Positions 15,758 to 25,555 of a stretch of 56,958 bases of DNA are shown in pieces. This stretch comes from Polyangium sp. 15x6 (GTDB lineage Bacteria > Myxococcota_A > Polyangia > Polyangiales > Polyangiaceae). The position numbers were made by a program, and so were the translations under genes. The stretch spans positions 1-56,958 of the forward strand of contig NZ_JASBQE010000077.1 in assembly GCF_029960785.1 (NCBI RefSeq), given 5' to 3'. A model generated the notes under the pieces. It saw only the letters and a list, made by a program, of their open reading frames with translations. It was not told the DNA's origin and did not search any database. Position 1 is the first letter of the stretch; every line of letters begins with the position of its first letter.

Positions 15758-18700
15758 CTACGCTGCCTTGCGCCGCCGGCGCGCCGCCACGAGCGCGCCC
15801 GCGAGCACGAGGACGACCGCGCAGCCCGCGTCGCGGGTCTCGCCGACGGTCCGGCAGCCGCAGCTCTCGTCACTGCCCGGGTCGCGTCCGCCAGTGCCCG
15901 CGCCGCCTTCGCCGCCGGCGCCGCCCATGCCGCCGGCGCCGCCCATGCCGCCGTCGCCGCCGCCGCCTGCGCCGCCCTGGCCTTCGAGCTTGCAGTCGAA
16001 GGTGCAGCCGTCGCCGGAGACGCCGTTCGCATCGTCGCACTCCTCCGTGCCACCCCAGACGAACCCGTCGCCGCAGCTCGCCTTGAGGCAGCCGCTCAGG
16101 CAGGCGTCGAAGTTCGACGCATTGCCGTCGTCGCAAGCCTCACCGGGCTGCACCACGCCGTCGCCGCACGTCGCGCTCGTGCACAGGTTCGAGCACGCGT
16201 CGTCGTTGTTCTGGTTGCCGTCGTCGCAGCTCTCGACGCCGAGCTCGACGTAGCCGTCACCGCAGGCCGCGGCCTTGCAGTCCTGCACGCAAGCGTCGGA
16301 GTTCGAGCTGTTCGCGTCGTCGCAGTCCTCGACGCCATCGAGGACGAACCCGTCGCCGCACGTTGCGTCCTCGCACGTCGTCGGGCACTCGTCGGTGTCG
16401 TCGGAGTTGCCGTCGTCGCACGCCTCCACGTCCGCGCGGACGAACCCGTCGCCGCACGTCGCGTTCTTGCACGTCACGAGGCACGCGTCCGTGTTCGACG
16501 CGTTGCCGTCGTCGCACTCCTCGTTCGGGCCCACGATGCCGTCCCCGCACCCCGGTAGGCTGCAGTTGTTCTTGCAGCCGTCGGTGTCGTTCTGGTTGCC
16601 GTCGTCGCAGGCCTCGACGCCGCCTTGCACGTAGCCGTCACCGCACGACGCGCTCTTGCAATCAAGGACGCAGGCGTCCGTGTTCGACGCGTTGCCGTCG
16701 TCGCACGACTCGACGCCCTGCTGGACGACGCCGTCGCCGCACGTCGCGTTCTTGCAGGCGTTGAGGCATGCGTCGCCGTTCGTCAGGTTGCCGTCGTCGC
16801 ACTCCTCGACGCCCGCCTGCACGAACCCGTCGCCGCACGTCGCGTTCTTGCACGTCGACGGGCACTGGTCGCTGTTCACCACGTTCCCGTCGTCGCACTC
16901 CTCGACGCCCGCCTGCACGAACCCGTCGCCGCACGAGGCCGGCTTGCAGGTCGAGAGGCAGCCATCGGTGTTCGACATGTTCCCGTCGTCGCACGTCTCG
17001 ACGCCCGCTTGCACGAAGCCGTCGCCGCACGTCGCGGTCTTGCAGCCCATGATGCAGCCGTCGGTGTCCGACATGTTCCCGTCGTCGCACTGCTCGACGC
17101 CGGCCTGCACGAACCCGTCGCCGCACGACGCGGACTGACACGAGGCGAGGCAGCCGTCGGTGTTCGACGTGTTCCCGTCGTCGCACGTCTCGACGCCCAC
17201 CTGCACATGGCCGTCGCCGCACGACGCGGTCTTGCAGCCTGCGACGCACCCGTCGTTGTTCGACATGTTCCCGTCGTCGCATTGCTCGACGCCGACGTTC
17301 ACGTAGCCGTCGCCGCACGAGGCCGGGATGCACATCGCGAGGCACGCGTCGCCGTTCGACGTGTTCCCGTCGTCGCACTGCTCGACGCCCATCTGCACGA
17401 ACCCGTCGCCGCACGAGGCCATGACGCACGTGGTCAAGCAGGCGTCCGTGTTCGACGCGTTCGCGTCGTCGCACTGCTCGGGGCCGTTGACCATGCCGTC
17501 ACCGCAACGCGGGCCTTGCCCGGAGCAATCGGCCTTGCAGGAGCCGTACTGGCCGTTCAGCACGCCGTCGTCGCAGATCTCGCCGCCGTTCGTCACGCCG
17601 TCGCCGCAGAAGAAGGACGGCGCGTACTCGTAGGCGCCCATGTCGTACGCGGCGCCGTTGATCCCGTCGCCGTCGATCGGGCGGAGCTTGCCTTCGATGT
17701 CCGAGTTCGGCGCGCCCATCGGCGTGCCCGCGTCGATACACACGCTGCCGGCCGCGAGCTTGAGGTCCGTCGGCGCGTTGACGAAGTTCGGGTTCTGCGA
17801 GATGCAGCCCGCGCCCGCGGTGACGCTGGAATAGTTGCCGCTCGTGTTGCCCCAGACGTTGGAGTACGTGATGTTCGCCGCCGTCGTGCCGTTGGCGGTC
17901 GCGCGATAGACGCCGTACTGCTGCGGGCTCGACGCCAGGCTCGTGATGATGGCGTTCTTGATGTTGACGGACATGGATCCGCCGGTCGACGCGAAGACGT
18001 ACACGCCGTAGGTGCCGTTGCCGTGGATCGTCGCGTTCGTCAGGTTGAGCGTGCCGGTCGCGCCGCTCGACGCGCCCGTGCGCACGCCGTACGTGCCGCT
18101 CGTGCGGATGAGGGCGTTCTCGATCGTCGTGATCGAATTGCCGCTATTCGGCACGAAATACAGGCCCAAGGTCGCGTTCCCTTTGAGCGTCAACCCCTGC
18201 ACCGTGGGCGCGGCGGTGCCCGTCACGTACATGCCGTACGAGCCGTTGTTCGCCGTGACGTTCTTCAGCATCGGGGTGCCCGCCTCGAGGTAGACGCCGT
18301 ACGTCGACGCCTCGCTCGCCACGTTCGTGAGCGAGAGGAGCAAGCCGTTGGCCACCGAGCGCACCGCGTACGATGCGTACTGCAGGTTCACGTTCGTCAG
18401 CGTCGCGCCCTTCGACGTCGACGGGACCACGACGCCGTACCAGTTGCCCGCGCCCACCGTCGTCGCGCGCAGCGTTATCGGTGAGGCACTCGTGCCGAGC
18501 GCGTCCAGCGTGCCGTTCACGCGGATCTCGCCGCGCCCCGTGTCGTCGCCCGACGCCATGAGGTCGCCGTTCGAGAAGTTCACCACCACCCCGGGCTCGA
18601 TCGTGAGCTTCGCGCTCGGACCGACCGTCATGTCGCCCGCGATCGTGTACGGCGACCCCGCGAGCGTCAGCGTCGTGTTGACCCACAACGTCCCGTGGTA

Positions 18701-20860
18701 GCCGGGCGTCGGATCGTTCGTGTAGTCGAGCGGCCCGAGATCACCGCCCGTGTCACCCGCGAAGCGCGACGGCGAGTTCGACGTCAGCCGCATGTTCGTC
18801 GGGACCGACACGTACAGCGGGTTCGCCGACAAACACCCCGTACCCGCCACCGCGGTGTCGTAGTTTGCGCTCGAGTTGCCCCACACGTTCGAGTACGTCG
18901 TCGTCACCGCCGTCGTCCCGTTCGCCGTCACGCGGTAGATGCCGTACTGCTGCGGGCTCGACCCCAGGCCCGTCACGTTGGAGCTCTTCACGTTCACCGT
19001 CGTCGAGCCGCCCGTCGACGCGAACACGTACACGCCGTACGTGCCGTTGCCGTGAATCGTGCTGTCCGTGATGTTCACCGTCGACGTCGCACCGGAGCTT
19101 GCGCCCGTGCGCACACCGTACGTGCCGCTCCCCTGCACCAGGCAGCCCGTGAAGCTGTTCGTCGTGATCCCGCCCGACGGAACCACGTACATGCCCAAGG
19201 TCGAGTTATTCTTCGCCGTGCAACCCGAGACGGTCGCGGACGTCGTGCCCGTGACGTAGAAGCCGTACGTGCCGTTGTTCGCGGTGATGTTGGTGAGCGT
19301 CGGCGTGCCGGCTTCGAGGTAGACGCCGTACGTCGACGTGTCGCTCGCCACGTTCGTGAGCGAGAGGAGCGAGCCGTTGACCGCCGAGCGCACCGCGTAC
19401 GATGCGTACTGCAGGTTCACGTTCGTCAGCGTCGCGCCCTTCGACGTCGACGGGACCACGACGCCGTACCAGTTGCCCGCGCCCACCGTCGTCGCGCGCA
19501 GCGTGATCGGTGAGGCACTCGTGCCGAGCGCGTCCAGCGTGCCGTTCACGCGGATCTCGCCGCGCCCCGTGTCGTCGCCCGACGCCATGAGGTCGCCGTT
19601 CGAGAAGTTCACCACCACCCCGGGCTCGATCGTGAGCTTCGCGCTCGGACCGACCGTCATGTCGCCCGCGAGCGTGTATGGCGACCCCGCGAGCGTCAGC
19701 GTCGTGTTGACCCACAACGTCCCGTGGTAGCCGGGCGTCGGATCGTTCGTGTAGTCGAGCGGCCCGAGATCACCGCCCGTGTCACCCGCGAAGCGCGACG
19801 GCGAGTTCGACGTCAGCCGCATGTTCGTCGGGACCGACACGTACAGCGGGTTCGCCGACAAACACCCCGTACCCGCCACCGCGGTGTCGTAGTTTGCGCT
19901 CGAGTTGCCCCACACGTTCGAGTACGTCGTCGTCACCGCCGTCGTGCCGTTCGCCGTCACGCGGTAGATGCCGTACTGCTGCGGGCTCGATCCCAGGCCC
20001 GTCACGTTGGAGCTCTTCACGTTCACCGTCGTCGAGCCGCCCGTCGACGCGAACACGTACACGCCGTACGTGCCGTTGCCGTGAATCGTGCTGTCCGTGA
20101 TGTTCACCGTCGACGTCGCACCGGAGCTTGCGCCCGTGCGCACACCGTACGTGCCGCTCCCTTGCACCAGGCAGCCCGTGAAGGTGTTCGTCGTGATCCC
20201 GCTCGACGGCACCACGTACATGCCCAAGGTCGAGTTGTTCTTCGCCGTGCAACCCGAGACGGTCGCAGACGCCGTGCCCGTGACGTAGAAGCCGTACGTG
20301 CCGTTGTTCGCCTCGACGTTCGTGAGCGTCGGCGTGCCGGCTTGGAGGTAGACGCCATACGTCGAGCTGTTGATGACCGTGTTCGAGACCGCGAGGCCCA
20401 TGGCCGTCGCGCTCGATCGAATCGCGTAACTCGCGTTCGTCATCGTCGCGTTGGCGATCGTCGCGACGCCCGTCGACTCGACGACGATGCCGTACCAGAT
20501 GCCCGCGCCCGAGCCGCTCTGCGCTGCGAAGGTCACGGGGCTCGCCGCCGTGCCGTTCACGTTGAGCTGGCCCTTGGCGGTGATCTCGGTGCGCGCCGGG
20601 TCGAGGCCCGCGGCCTGGACGTCGCCGTTCGCGAACTGCACGACGGTGCCGGCCTGGATGATCAGGAACGCGCCCTCGGGCACGGTGACGTCGCCCGAAA
20701 CGATGTACGGGCTGCCTGCAGGGGTCCACGTCTGGTTGATGACGTTGCCGCCCGCGACATTCGTCGCCGCACGCGCGGCGCGTGGCACGAGGGCCACGAG
20801 GGCGAGCGCGAGTGCGAGCACCACGAGGTGCGCGACACGCGCAATCGATCGATTCGACAT
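15758..20860 (-). CDS. Secreted beta-helix / DUF4215 repeat / MYXO-CTERM protein
   Basis: 1,700 residues; start ATG 20860 chosen for the GGAGG upstream and the signal peptide it gives (VVLALALALVALVPRAARAA). Residues about 33-1085 are three large right-handed beta-helix blocks, each opening with strands such as AGSPYTLAGDMTVGPSAKL and containing rungs like TYGVYLEAGTPTLTN. Blocks two and three are almost identical, from a 1,029-bp DNA duplication. Then come 17 Cys-rich repeats of about 32 residues (CGDGFVQAGVEQCDDGN type, DUF4215), a Gly linker, and a MYXO-CTERM tail: Cys motif, hydrophobic helix GCAVVLVLAGALVAA, and RRRR. Predicted to be exported and anchored or sorted to the cell surface, probably as an adhesin or polysaccharide-binding protein. 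Confidence 0.9.
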   Translation of the reverse strand: MSNRSIARVAHLVVLALALALVALVPRAARAATNVAGGNVINQTWTPAGSPYIVSGDVTVPEGAFLIIQAGTVVQFANGDVQAAGLDPARTEITAKGQLNVNGTAASPVTFAAQSGSGAGIWYGIVVESTGVATIANATMTNASYAIRSSATAMGLAVSNTVINSSTYGVYLQAGTPTLTNVEANNGTYGFYVTGTASATVSGCTAKNNSTLGMYVVPSSGITTNTFTGCLVQGSGTYGVRTGASSGATSTVNITDSTIHGNGTYGVYVFASTGGSTTVNVKSSNVTGLGSSPQQYGIYRVTANGTTAVTTTYSNVWGNSSANYDTAVAGTGCLSANPLYVSVPTNMRLTSNSPSRFAGDTGGDLGPLDYTNDPTPGYHGTLWVNTTLTLAGSPYTLAGDMTVGPSAKLTIEPGVVVNFSNGDLMASGDDTGRGEIRVNGTLDALGTSASPITLRATTVGAGNWYGVVVPSTSKGATLTNVNLQYASYAVRSAVNGSLLSLTNVASDTSTYGVYLEAGTPTLTNITANNGTYGFYVTGTTSATVSGCTAKNNSTLGMYVVPSGGITTNSFTGCLVQGSGTYGVRTGASSGATSTVNITDSTIHGNGTYGVYVFASTGGSTTVNVKSSNVTGLGSSPQQYGIYRVTANGTTAVTTTYSNVWGNSSANYDTAVAGTGCLSANPLYVSVPTNMRLTSNSPSRFAGDTGGDLGPLDYTNDPTPGYHGTLWVNTTLTLAGSPYTIAGDMTVGPSAKLTIEPGVVVNFSNGDLMASGDDTGRGEIRVNGTLDALGTSASPITLRATTVGAGNWYGVVVPSTSKGATLTNVNLQYASYAVRSVANGLLLSLTNVASEASTYGVYLEAGTPMLKNVTANNGSYGMYVTGTAAPTVQGLTLKGNATLGLYFVPNSGNSITTIENALIRTSGTYGVRTGASSGATGTLNLTNATIHGNGTYGVYVFASTGGSMSVNIKNAIITSLASSPQQYGVYRATANGTTAANITYSNVWGNTSGNYSSVTAGAGCISQNPNFVNAPTDLKLAAGSVCIDAGTPMGAPNSDIEGKLRPIDGDGINGAAYDMGAYEYAPSFFCGDGVTNGGEICDDGVLNGQYGSCKADCSGQGPRCGDGMVNGPEQCDDANASNTDACLTTCVMASCGDGFVQMGVEQCDDGNTSNGDACLAMCIPASCGDGYVNVGVEQCDDGNMSNNDGCVAGCKTASCGDGHVQVGVETCDDGNTSNTDGCLASCQSASCGDGFVQAGVEQCDDGNMSDTDGCIMGCKTATCGDGFVQAGVETCDDGNMSNTDGCLSTCKPASCGDGFVQAGVEECDDGNVVNSDQCPSTCKNATCGDGFVQAGVEECDDGNLTNGDACLNACKNATCGDGVVQQGVESCDDGNASNTDACVLDCKSASCGDGYVQGGVEACDDGNQNDTDGCKNNCSLPGCGDGIVGPNEECDDGNASNTDACLVTCKNATCGDGFVRADVEACDDGNSDDTDECPTTCEDATCGDGFVLDGVEDCDDANSSNSDACVQDCKAAACGDGYVELGVESCDDGNQNNDDACSNLCTSATCGDGVVQPGEACDDGNASNFDACLSGCLKASCGDGFVWGGTEECDDANGVSGDGCTFDCKLEGQGGAGGGGDGGMGGAGGMGGAGGEGGAGTGGRDPGSDESCGCRTVGETRDAGCAVVLVLAGALVAARRRRKAA
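15981..17613 (-). repeat. 17 tandem DUF4215 Cys-rich repeats (coding)
   Basis: Seventeen repeats of roughly 96-99 bp lie in frame within the large secreted protein. Each encodes a CGDG start, a CDDGN or CDDAN centre, and two or three further Cys. The middle repeats (about 16800-17400) are the most alike, suggesting recent local expansion. Confidence 0.85.
18283..20340 (-). repeat. Two 1,029-bp near-identical tandem copies (coding)
   Basis: Sequence from 18283 to 19311 recurs from 19312 to 20340 at a constant offset of 1,029 bp (343 codons), with only scattered differences. For example 18361 matches 19390, and 18841 matches 19870. The copies keep frame and encode whole beta-helix blocks. The flanking third block (about 17830-18280) is clearly more diverged. 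Confidence 0.9.
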
Positions 20861-20962
20861 ACGAGAAGCCTCCGGGGACGAACCCCGCCTTCGAGACTGT
20901 TGGTGCACAAATCATCCGGCGCGCGCCGCCGCCCCGGCGCCACGGAGGCCCCGGCCGGGCAG

Positions 20963-20974
20963 GGTGAATTCACC
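20963..20974. promoter_or_regulatory. 12-bp perfect palindrome upstream of the beta-helix gene
   Basis: GGTGAATTCACC lies about 100 bp before the start at 20860, next to an AT-rich patch (about 20980-21005) that is unusual for this DNA. It could be an operator in the promoter region of the secreted protein gene. No regulator is identified. Confidence 0.35.
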
Positions 20975-21058
20975 GAAATGACCTGGAATTTTGAAGAAAT
21001 ACGTTCGCTCTGGAACGTGTAGACCGGAAAGTACAACCGATCCGGGGCGGCGGCGTCA

Positions 21059-21083
21059 AGCGGCGGACCCTGGATCCGCCGCT
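21059..21083 (-). terminator. Hairpin after the large VIT/vWA gene
   Basis: Arms AGCGGCGGA (21059-21067) and TCCGCCGCT (21075-21083) pair perfectly across a 7-nt loop, 15 nt beyond the stop codon at 21098. There is no T-run, so it is either a weak terminator or a 3'-end stabiliser. Confidence 0.45.
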
Positions 21084-21097
21084 CGGCGACGCGCGGG

Positions 21098-24000
21098 TCA
21101 GTTGGACGTGAACGCGCTGCCCGTCCAGCGGAGCGTGACGGGCTTGCCAGTCGGCGGGAGCTCGACGTCGATCGAGACGAGCTTCGGCGGCTTGCCGTCG
21201 CCGTCGGGCACGAGCGCATCGACGCGGACCTTCGTGGCGCGCGCGGGCGCGAGCTCTTCGGGTCGCGAGAGGACCAAGGAGATCGGCGACTTCTCCGCGA
21301 GGCCGAAGCGGAGCGCATAGAGGCCCACGCCCGCCGCGGCGACGTCGGGGCCGAGGGGGTCCTCGGTCTTGTCGCGCAGGAGCTTCACGTCGAGGGCAAG
21401 GGCGCCCGCAGGCGCGCGGACGAGCGCGACCACGGCCGCGTTCGGATACGGGAGCTCGAGCGAGGCCCGCACGAGGCGATCCGTGTCCGACTCCGCGAGC
21501 CCTTGGCGGCCGCGGCCCTCGGCGAGCAGGACGTGCGCGAGGTAGCCCGCGAGCCTGCCGAGCGCCTCGTCGCCCGCGCGACCGCCCGTCTGCGCGACGC
21601 GCGCGAGCATGCGATGTGCGATGTCGAGCCGGCCCGCGCCCGCATGCGCGAGCGCGAAGCGAATGACGGCCGCAGGCTCCTCGGGGACGAGCTCTTCGAG
21701 CACCGCGTAGGCGAGCGAGGCATCGTCGAAGAACCCCTCGTTGCGCAGGCGATCGCCGAGGAAGGCGCGCGCCCAAGGATCCCGCGGGGCGCGCTCGGAG
21801 AGCTCGCCGAACGTCCGGCGTGCCTCCGCCTCGTCGCCGATGCGCAGCAGCGCGGACGCCGCGTCCGCGAGCAGGCCCGCGTCCGCGAAGGGATCACGGC
21901 GGGCGCGTCGGATCTCCTCGGAGAGCTCGGCCTTCATGTCGAGCGCTTCGAGCAGCGCGAAGAGCCGGCGCCGGAGCCGCGCGTCATGCGGCGCGATCCC
22001 GAGGAAACGGCGCACGACCGCGAGCCGCCCCTTGTCATCATTTGCCGCGCGGTACTGCTTGCGGAACGTGCCCACGGGGTATCGCTCGCTGCCCACGAGC
22101 TCGCGCTTGATCGCGAAGAGCTCCTCGGGGCTCTGCGCGCGGCGGATCGCCTCGCGCCGCAAGAGCGCGGCCGCGTCGCTCTCGCCGAGCAGCTCGAGCT
22201 TCCCGGCGACGCCCACGCGCGCGAGGCCGTTCGGCTCGTTCACGAGGATGAGCTCGAGGAGCGCGCGACGATCGGTCCACGTGGGCAGCTCACACGACTG
22301 CTTCGCCTCGACGTACACGACGTCGGCCTGGCCGCGGTCGAGCCGCTCACGCCACACGCCGCGGCGGAGCGGCAGCGGCAGGAACGAGGTCGGCGAGCAT
22401 TTGCGGCCCCGCAGCGTCGCGCGCGGCGGCGGCAAGCCGAGCGTGCGCGTCACGTCGATCGACACGGTGAGCCCGCTCGCGGGGAAGATCATCCCTCGCA
22501 CCACGACCTCGACGCAGCGGTCGAGCGCGTCGTCGTCCGCGCCCGCCACGCCCTTCACGCGGACCTTCTCGGCGCGGCCGTCGCCGTCGATCGAGAAGTT
22601 CACTTCGAGCTTGCCCGAGAGCTCGGGCCGGAGCGCCGCGCGCGAGTCACGGCATGCGCGGACCGAGGGGCCGGCCTCGTCGAGCAGCCTCGCTGCGGCC
22701 TCGGCCACGGCGGCCTTGTAGGCGGCCTCGTCGTCCTTGTCCTCGGCCGACTCGGTCTCCTGCGGGACGTTCATCAGCGTCCCAGCCGCCGCGCGCGGCG
22801 TGGCGAACGCGGCGGAGAAGCCGGATTCGGGCCCGGCCGAGAGATCGAGGATGCGCGTCTGCAAGAGCGTCGGCGTGTAGACGCGCGGGCCGCCGATCAC
22901 GAAGCCGGTCCACGGCGTGAGCAGGCCTGCGCGCAAGGCCACGTCGGTCGCGGCCTCCCGCCCCTTGCCCTTCAGCGCGATCTCCTCGACACGCGCCGCG
23001 GCCCAGCGCCGCGCCACGTCCTGCTCGCGGAGCGCGCGCTCCACGACGACGGGCCGCTTCTCCTCGTGCACGCCGCGCGCGTCGCGGTAGCGCAGCGTGA
23101 TCGAGCGAGGCGGATCGCCCCGCACGCGGCCCACGGCGAAGACCGTCTCGCCGGCCGTGATCGCCCGGGCCGAACGCGGGTAGATACGATCGACCTCGGT
23201 CCCGAACACGATCTCGACGCCCGCCACTGCGGGCTGCAGCGCCTCGGCGATGAGCTCGGTCGCGACACGCGCGGCGTCCGTCGTGTCCGCGATCTCGAGC
23301 AGCGGCCCCGAGCCGCGCACCAGGCTCGCCAGCGCGAAGCGGTTCACGAGCGGCCCGACGCCCACGGCGCCGAGGCGCGGTGCCCCGCCCTGCCGACGCG
23401 CGAGTCGCGCCTGGATCCGATCGACCGTTGGATCTCCAACGGTCGGCCAGCCGTCGCCCACGTAGATCACCATGCCCGCAGGCGCGTCGACCGGCAGCGC
23501 GTCCGCGCCGGCTTCGAGGGCGCGGCCGAGATCCGTCGCGCCTCCCGTCGAAATCTGCCCGAGCGCCTCGCGGATCGCCTTGCGGCGCGCCTCGTCCACC
23601 GGGCCGATCGTGGCCGGTCCAATCGGACGCACCGTCTGATCGGCAGCCAGCACGACCACCTTGTCCCGCGCCCCCAGGCCCGAGAGCACCGCGTCGACGA
23701 GCGCGCGCTCCGCGTCGAGCAGCGCCGGCTCCACGCTCGACGAGACGTCGAGCACGAGCGCGAGCGTGACCCCGTCCTCGGCGCGCGCCTCGGGCACCTC
23801 GGTGCGCACGAGGATCGTCGAGGCCGGATCATCCTCGTCGCCCTCGAACGGCGGCGCCACGAAGAGCCGCGCGGGCGACGACGAGGGCTCGATCGCCACG
23901 TCCACCACGAGGTCCGCGGTCGGCCGATAATCGGGCCGCCGCAGCTCGACGGTGCTGCCGGTCACGCGCGCCCCGAGCCCGGCGCCGATCGACTTCGGGC

Positions 24001-25555
24001 TCGACTGCGTCGCGTCGATCTTCGCGGAGAACTCGCCGATGAGCGGGGGCGCGGCGTCCGAGACCATCGGATAGCGGTACTGCACGACCCAGGTCCCATC
24101 GCCCTTCGGACGCGGCGAGAGCCACTCGACGTACCGGACGATCACCTGCACCGTCGCGCCGGGGGCGATGCTCGGGATCGTCGCGCGAACCCAGCCTTCG
24201 CCGGCCCACTCGAGCACCTCGCCGCTCGAGCTCGAGCTCCCGGGGCCGCGCAGATCGCGCGTGGCGAGCGCGATGTAGCCCTCGTTCGTGTTGCCACCGC
24301 GCACCGAGGCGAAGCGCGCCACGAGCGCGCCCGGCGGGATCGCCAGGCGATAATCGCCGGTCACGTGCGTGCTGCCGGCGTTGAAGAACGTCGTCCGCAC
24401 CTCGGTCTCGGCGAGCTCGCGCGCGACCGTCGCCTCCACGTCGTGCGCGCGGATCGTGAGCGGTGAGCCCGCGTCGCCGGGTTTGTCCGGCCGACCCCAG
24501 AGCTCACCGACGGCCCTGCGCGGCGCGCCCTTCGCGCCCCACGGCGCGGCCATGCCGCCCGTCCAGTCGTCGTAGCCGCGCTCGGGCGCGACCTCGACCT
24601 TGCTGCCGTCCACCGTGGCCGTCTCGCCCGCGCGCACCGTCTTCTCGGCGCCGCCCGCGCGCACCGTGATCTCCTCGGTCGCCGCGTAGAGCTTCGCGCT
24701 CGAGGGACGCTCACGCGAGCGCTCGATGCCGGTGTTCGCGCCGCTCACGAGGCCCGTGGCCTCGCCGATCTCGATCTCGGTCCGCGCGCCGAGCGCGCCC
24801 TGCACGAAGATACGCCCGTGATCGAGCGCCACGCCCTTCTGCGTGATGCGCAGGCTCGTCGAGCGATCCAGCACGAGGCCCGTGCCGTCGTCGAGGCGCA
24901 GGCGCGCTCGACCGTCGGCGTCGGTCTTGACGACATCCCCCTCGGAGAGCCGCCGTGTCTTGTGCACGGGTGCGCCCGCGGCGGTCACCGACGCGTGCAC
25001 CGCCTGCAGATCGGCCACCGTCGGCACGAGCGGCTGGCTCGGCTTCCGCTCGCCTTGCCCGCGCAGGAGCATGACGGTCACGAGGATGACCACGATCGAG
25101 CTCACGATCGCGAAGAGCGCGGGCGGGATGGTCCCGCCATCGTGCGGCAGGGGCGTCGACGGCGTTCGCCGGATCTGCTCCTGCGCGCGGGGATCACTCA
25201 CGGGCAACCATTCGGCCGTGTCGAGTTTGTCGCCGCGCGTGACCACGACGATCCGGCGCTCGTTCGCGCGCGGAGGCTCGGGGAGAGCGGCCGCGGGCTC
25301 GTCGTCGCCATCGTCGTCATCACCGTCGTCGTCGCTTCCGCCGTCGCTCCCGCCTCCGCCACCGCCGTCGCTTCCGTCTCCGCTTCCGCTGCCACCTGCG
25401 CTCGCGCTCTCGTCTCCGCTTCCGCTCGCGCTCGCGTTTTCCTCTGCGCTGGCCGTGGGTTCTTCGGGACGAACGGATGCCTCTCCGGCCGCCAGGGTCG
25501 CTTCCTCGGAGGGCGTGCCCTTCACGTCTTGCTCTTCTCGTCGCTCGTCGCTCAC
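21098..25555 (-). CDS. Membrane-anchored FecR-VIT-vWA-TPR protein with AgmX-like domain
   Basis: 1,485 residues from GTG 25555, which overlaps the upstream stop (GTGA). Residues 1-143 are acidic, Gly/Ser/Asp-rich and predicted cytoplasmic. One membrane helix follows (144-164, PPALFAIVSSIVVILVTVML). Outside are a FecR-like strand region (about 205-320), a VIT domain (about 370-500) and a vWA domain (about 596-750) with a complete MIDAS start, DVSSS (Asp603, Ser605, Ser607). Around 960-1040, KLEVNFSIDGDGRAEKVRV and a DALDRCVEVVVRGMIFP segment resemble the AgmX/PglI C-terminal domain linked to myxobacterial gliding proteins. TPR helices follow (about 1180-1310). Likely an envelope scaffold working with its paralogue upstream. 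Confidence 0.85.
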   Translation of the reverse strand: MSDERREEQDVKGTPSEEATLAAGEASVRPEEPTASAEENASASGSGDESASAGGSGSGDGSDGGGGGGSDGGSDDDGDDDDGDDEPAAALPEPPRANERRIVVVTRGDKLDTAEWLPVSDPRAQEQIRRTPSTPLPHDGGTIPPALFAIVSSIVVILVTVMLLRGQGERKPSQPLVPTVADLQAVHASVTAAGAPVHKTRRLSEGDVVKTDADGRARLRLDDGTGLVLDRSTSLRITQKGVALDHGRIFVQGALGARTEIEIGEATGLVSGANTGIERSRERPSSAKLYAATEEITVRAGGAEKTVRAGETATVDGSKVEVAPERGYDDWTGGMAAPWGAKGAPRRAVGELWGRPDKPGDAGSPLTIRAHDVEATVARELAETEVRTTFFNAGSTHVTGDYRLAIPPGALVARFASVRGGNTNEGYIALATRDLRGPGSSSSSGEVLEWAGEGWVRATIPSIAPGATVQVIVRYVEWLSPRPKGDGTWVVQYRYPMVSDAAPPLIGEFSAKIDATQSSPKSIGAGLGARVTGSTVELRRPDYRPTADLVVDVAIEPSSSPARLFVAPPFEGDEDDPASTILVRTEVPEARAEDGVTLALVLDVSSSVEPALLDAERALVDAVLSGLGARDKVVVLAADQTVRPIGPATIGPVDEARRKAIREALGQISTGGATDLGRALEAGADALPVDAPAGMVIYVGDGWPTVGDPTVDRIQARLARRQGGAPRLGAVGVGPLVNRFALASLVRGSGPLLEIADTTDAARVATELIAEALQPAVAGVEIVFGTEVDRIYPRSARAITAGETVFAVGRVRGDPPRSITLRYRDARGVHEEKRPVVVERALREQDVARRWAAARVEEIALKGKGREAATDVALRAGLLTPWTGFVIGGPRVYTPTLLQTRILDLSAGPESGFSAAFATPRAAAGTLMNVPQETESAEDKDDEAAYKAAVAEAAARLLDEAGPSVRACRDSRAALRPELSGKLEVNFSIDGDGRAEKVRVKGVAGADDDALDRCVEVVVRGMIFPASGLTVSIDVTRTLGLPPPRATLRGRKCSPTSFLPLPLRRGVWRERLDRGQADVVYVEAKQSCELPTWTDRRALLELILVNEPNGLARVGVAGKLELLGESDAAALLRREAIRRAQSPEELFAIKRELVGSERYPVGTFRKQYRAANDDKGRLAVVRRFLGIAPHDARLRRRLFALLEALDMKAELSEEIRRARRDPFADAGLLADAASALLRIGDEAEARRTFGELSERAPRDPWARAFLGDRLRNEGFFDDASLAYAVLEELVPEEPAAVIRFALAHAGAGRLDIAHRMLARVAQTGGRAGDEALGRLAGYLAHVLLAEGRGRQGLAESDTDRLVRASLELPYPNAAVVALVRAPAGALALDVKLLRDKTEDPLGPDVAAAGVGLYALRFGLAEKSPISLVLSRPEELAPARATKVRVDALVPDGDGKPPKLVSIDVELPPTGKPVTLRWTGSAFTSN

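Noticed and set aside
15981-17613. CRISPR-like regular repeats
   Set aside because: The spacing is about 96-99 bp in frame and encodes DUF4215 Cys-rich repeats; no cas genes are present.
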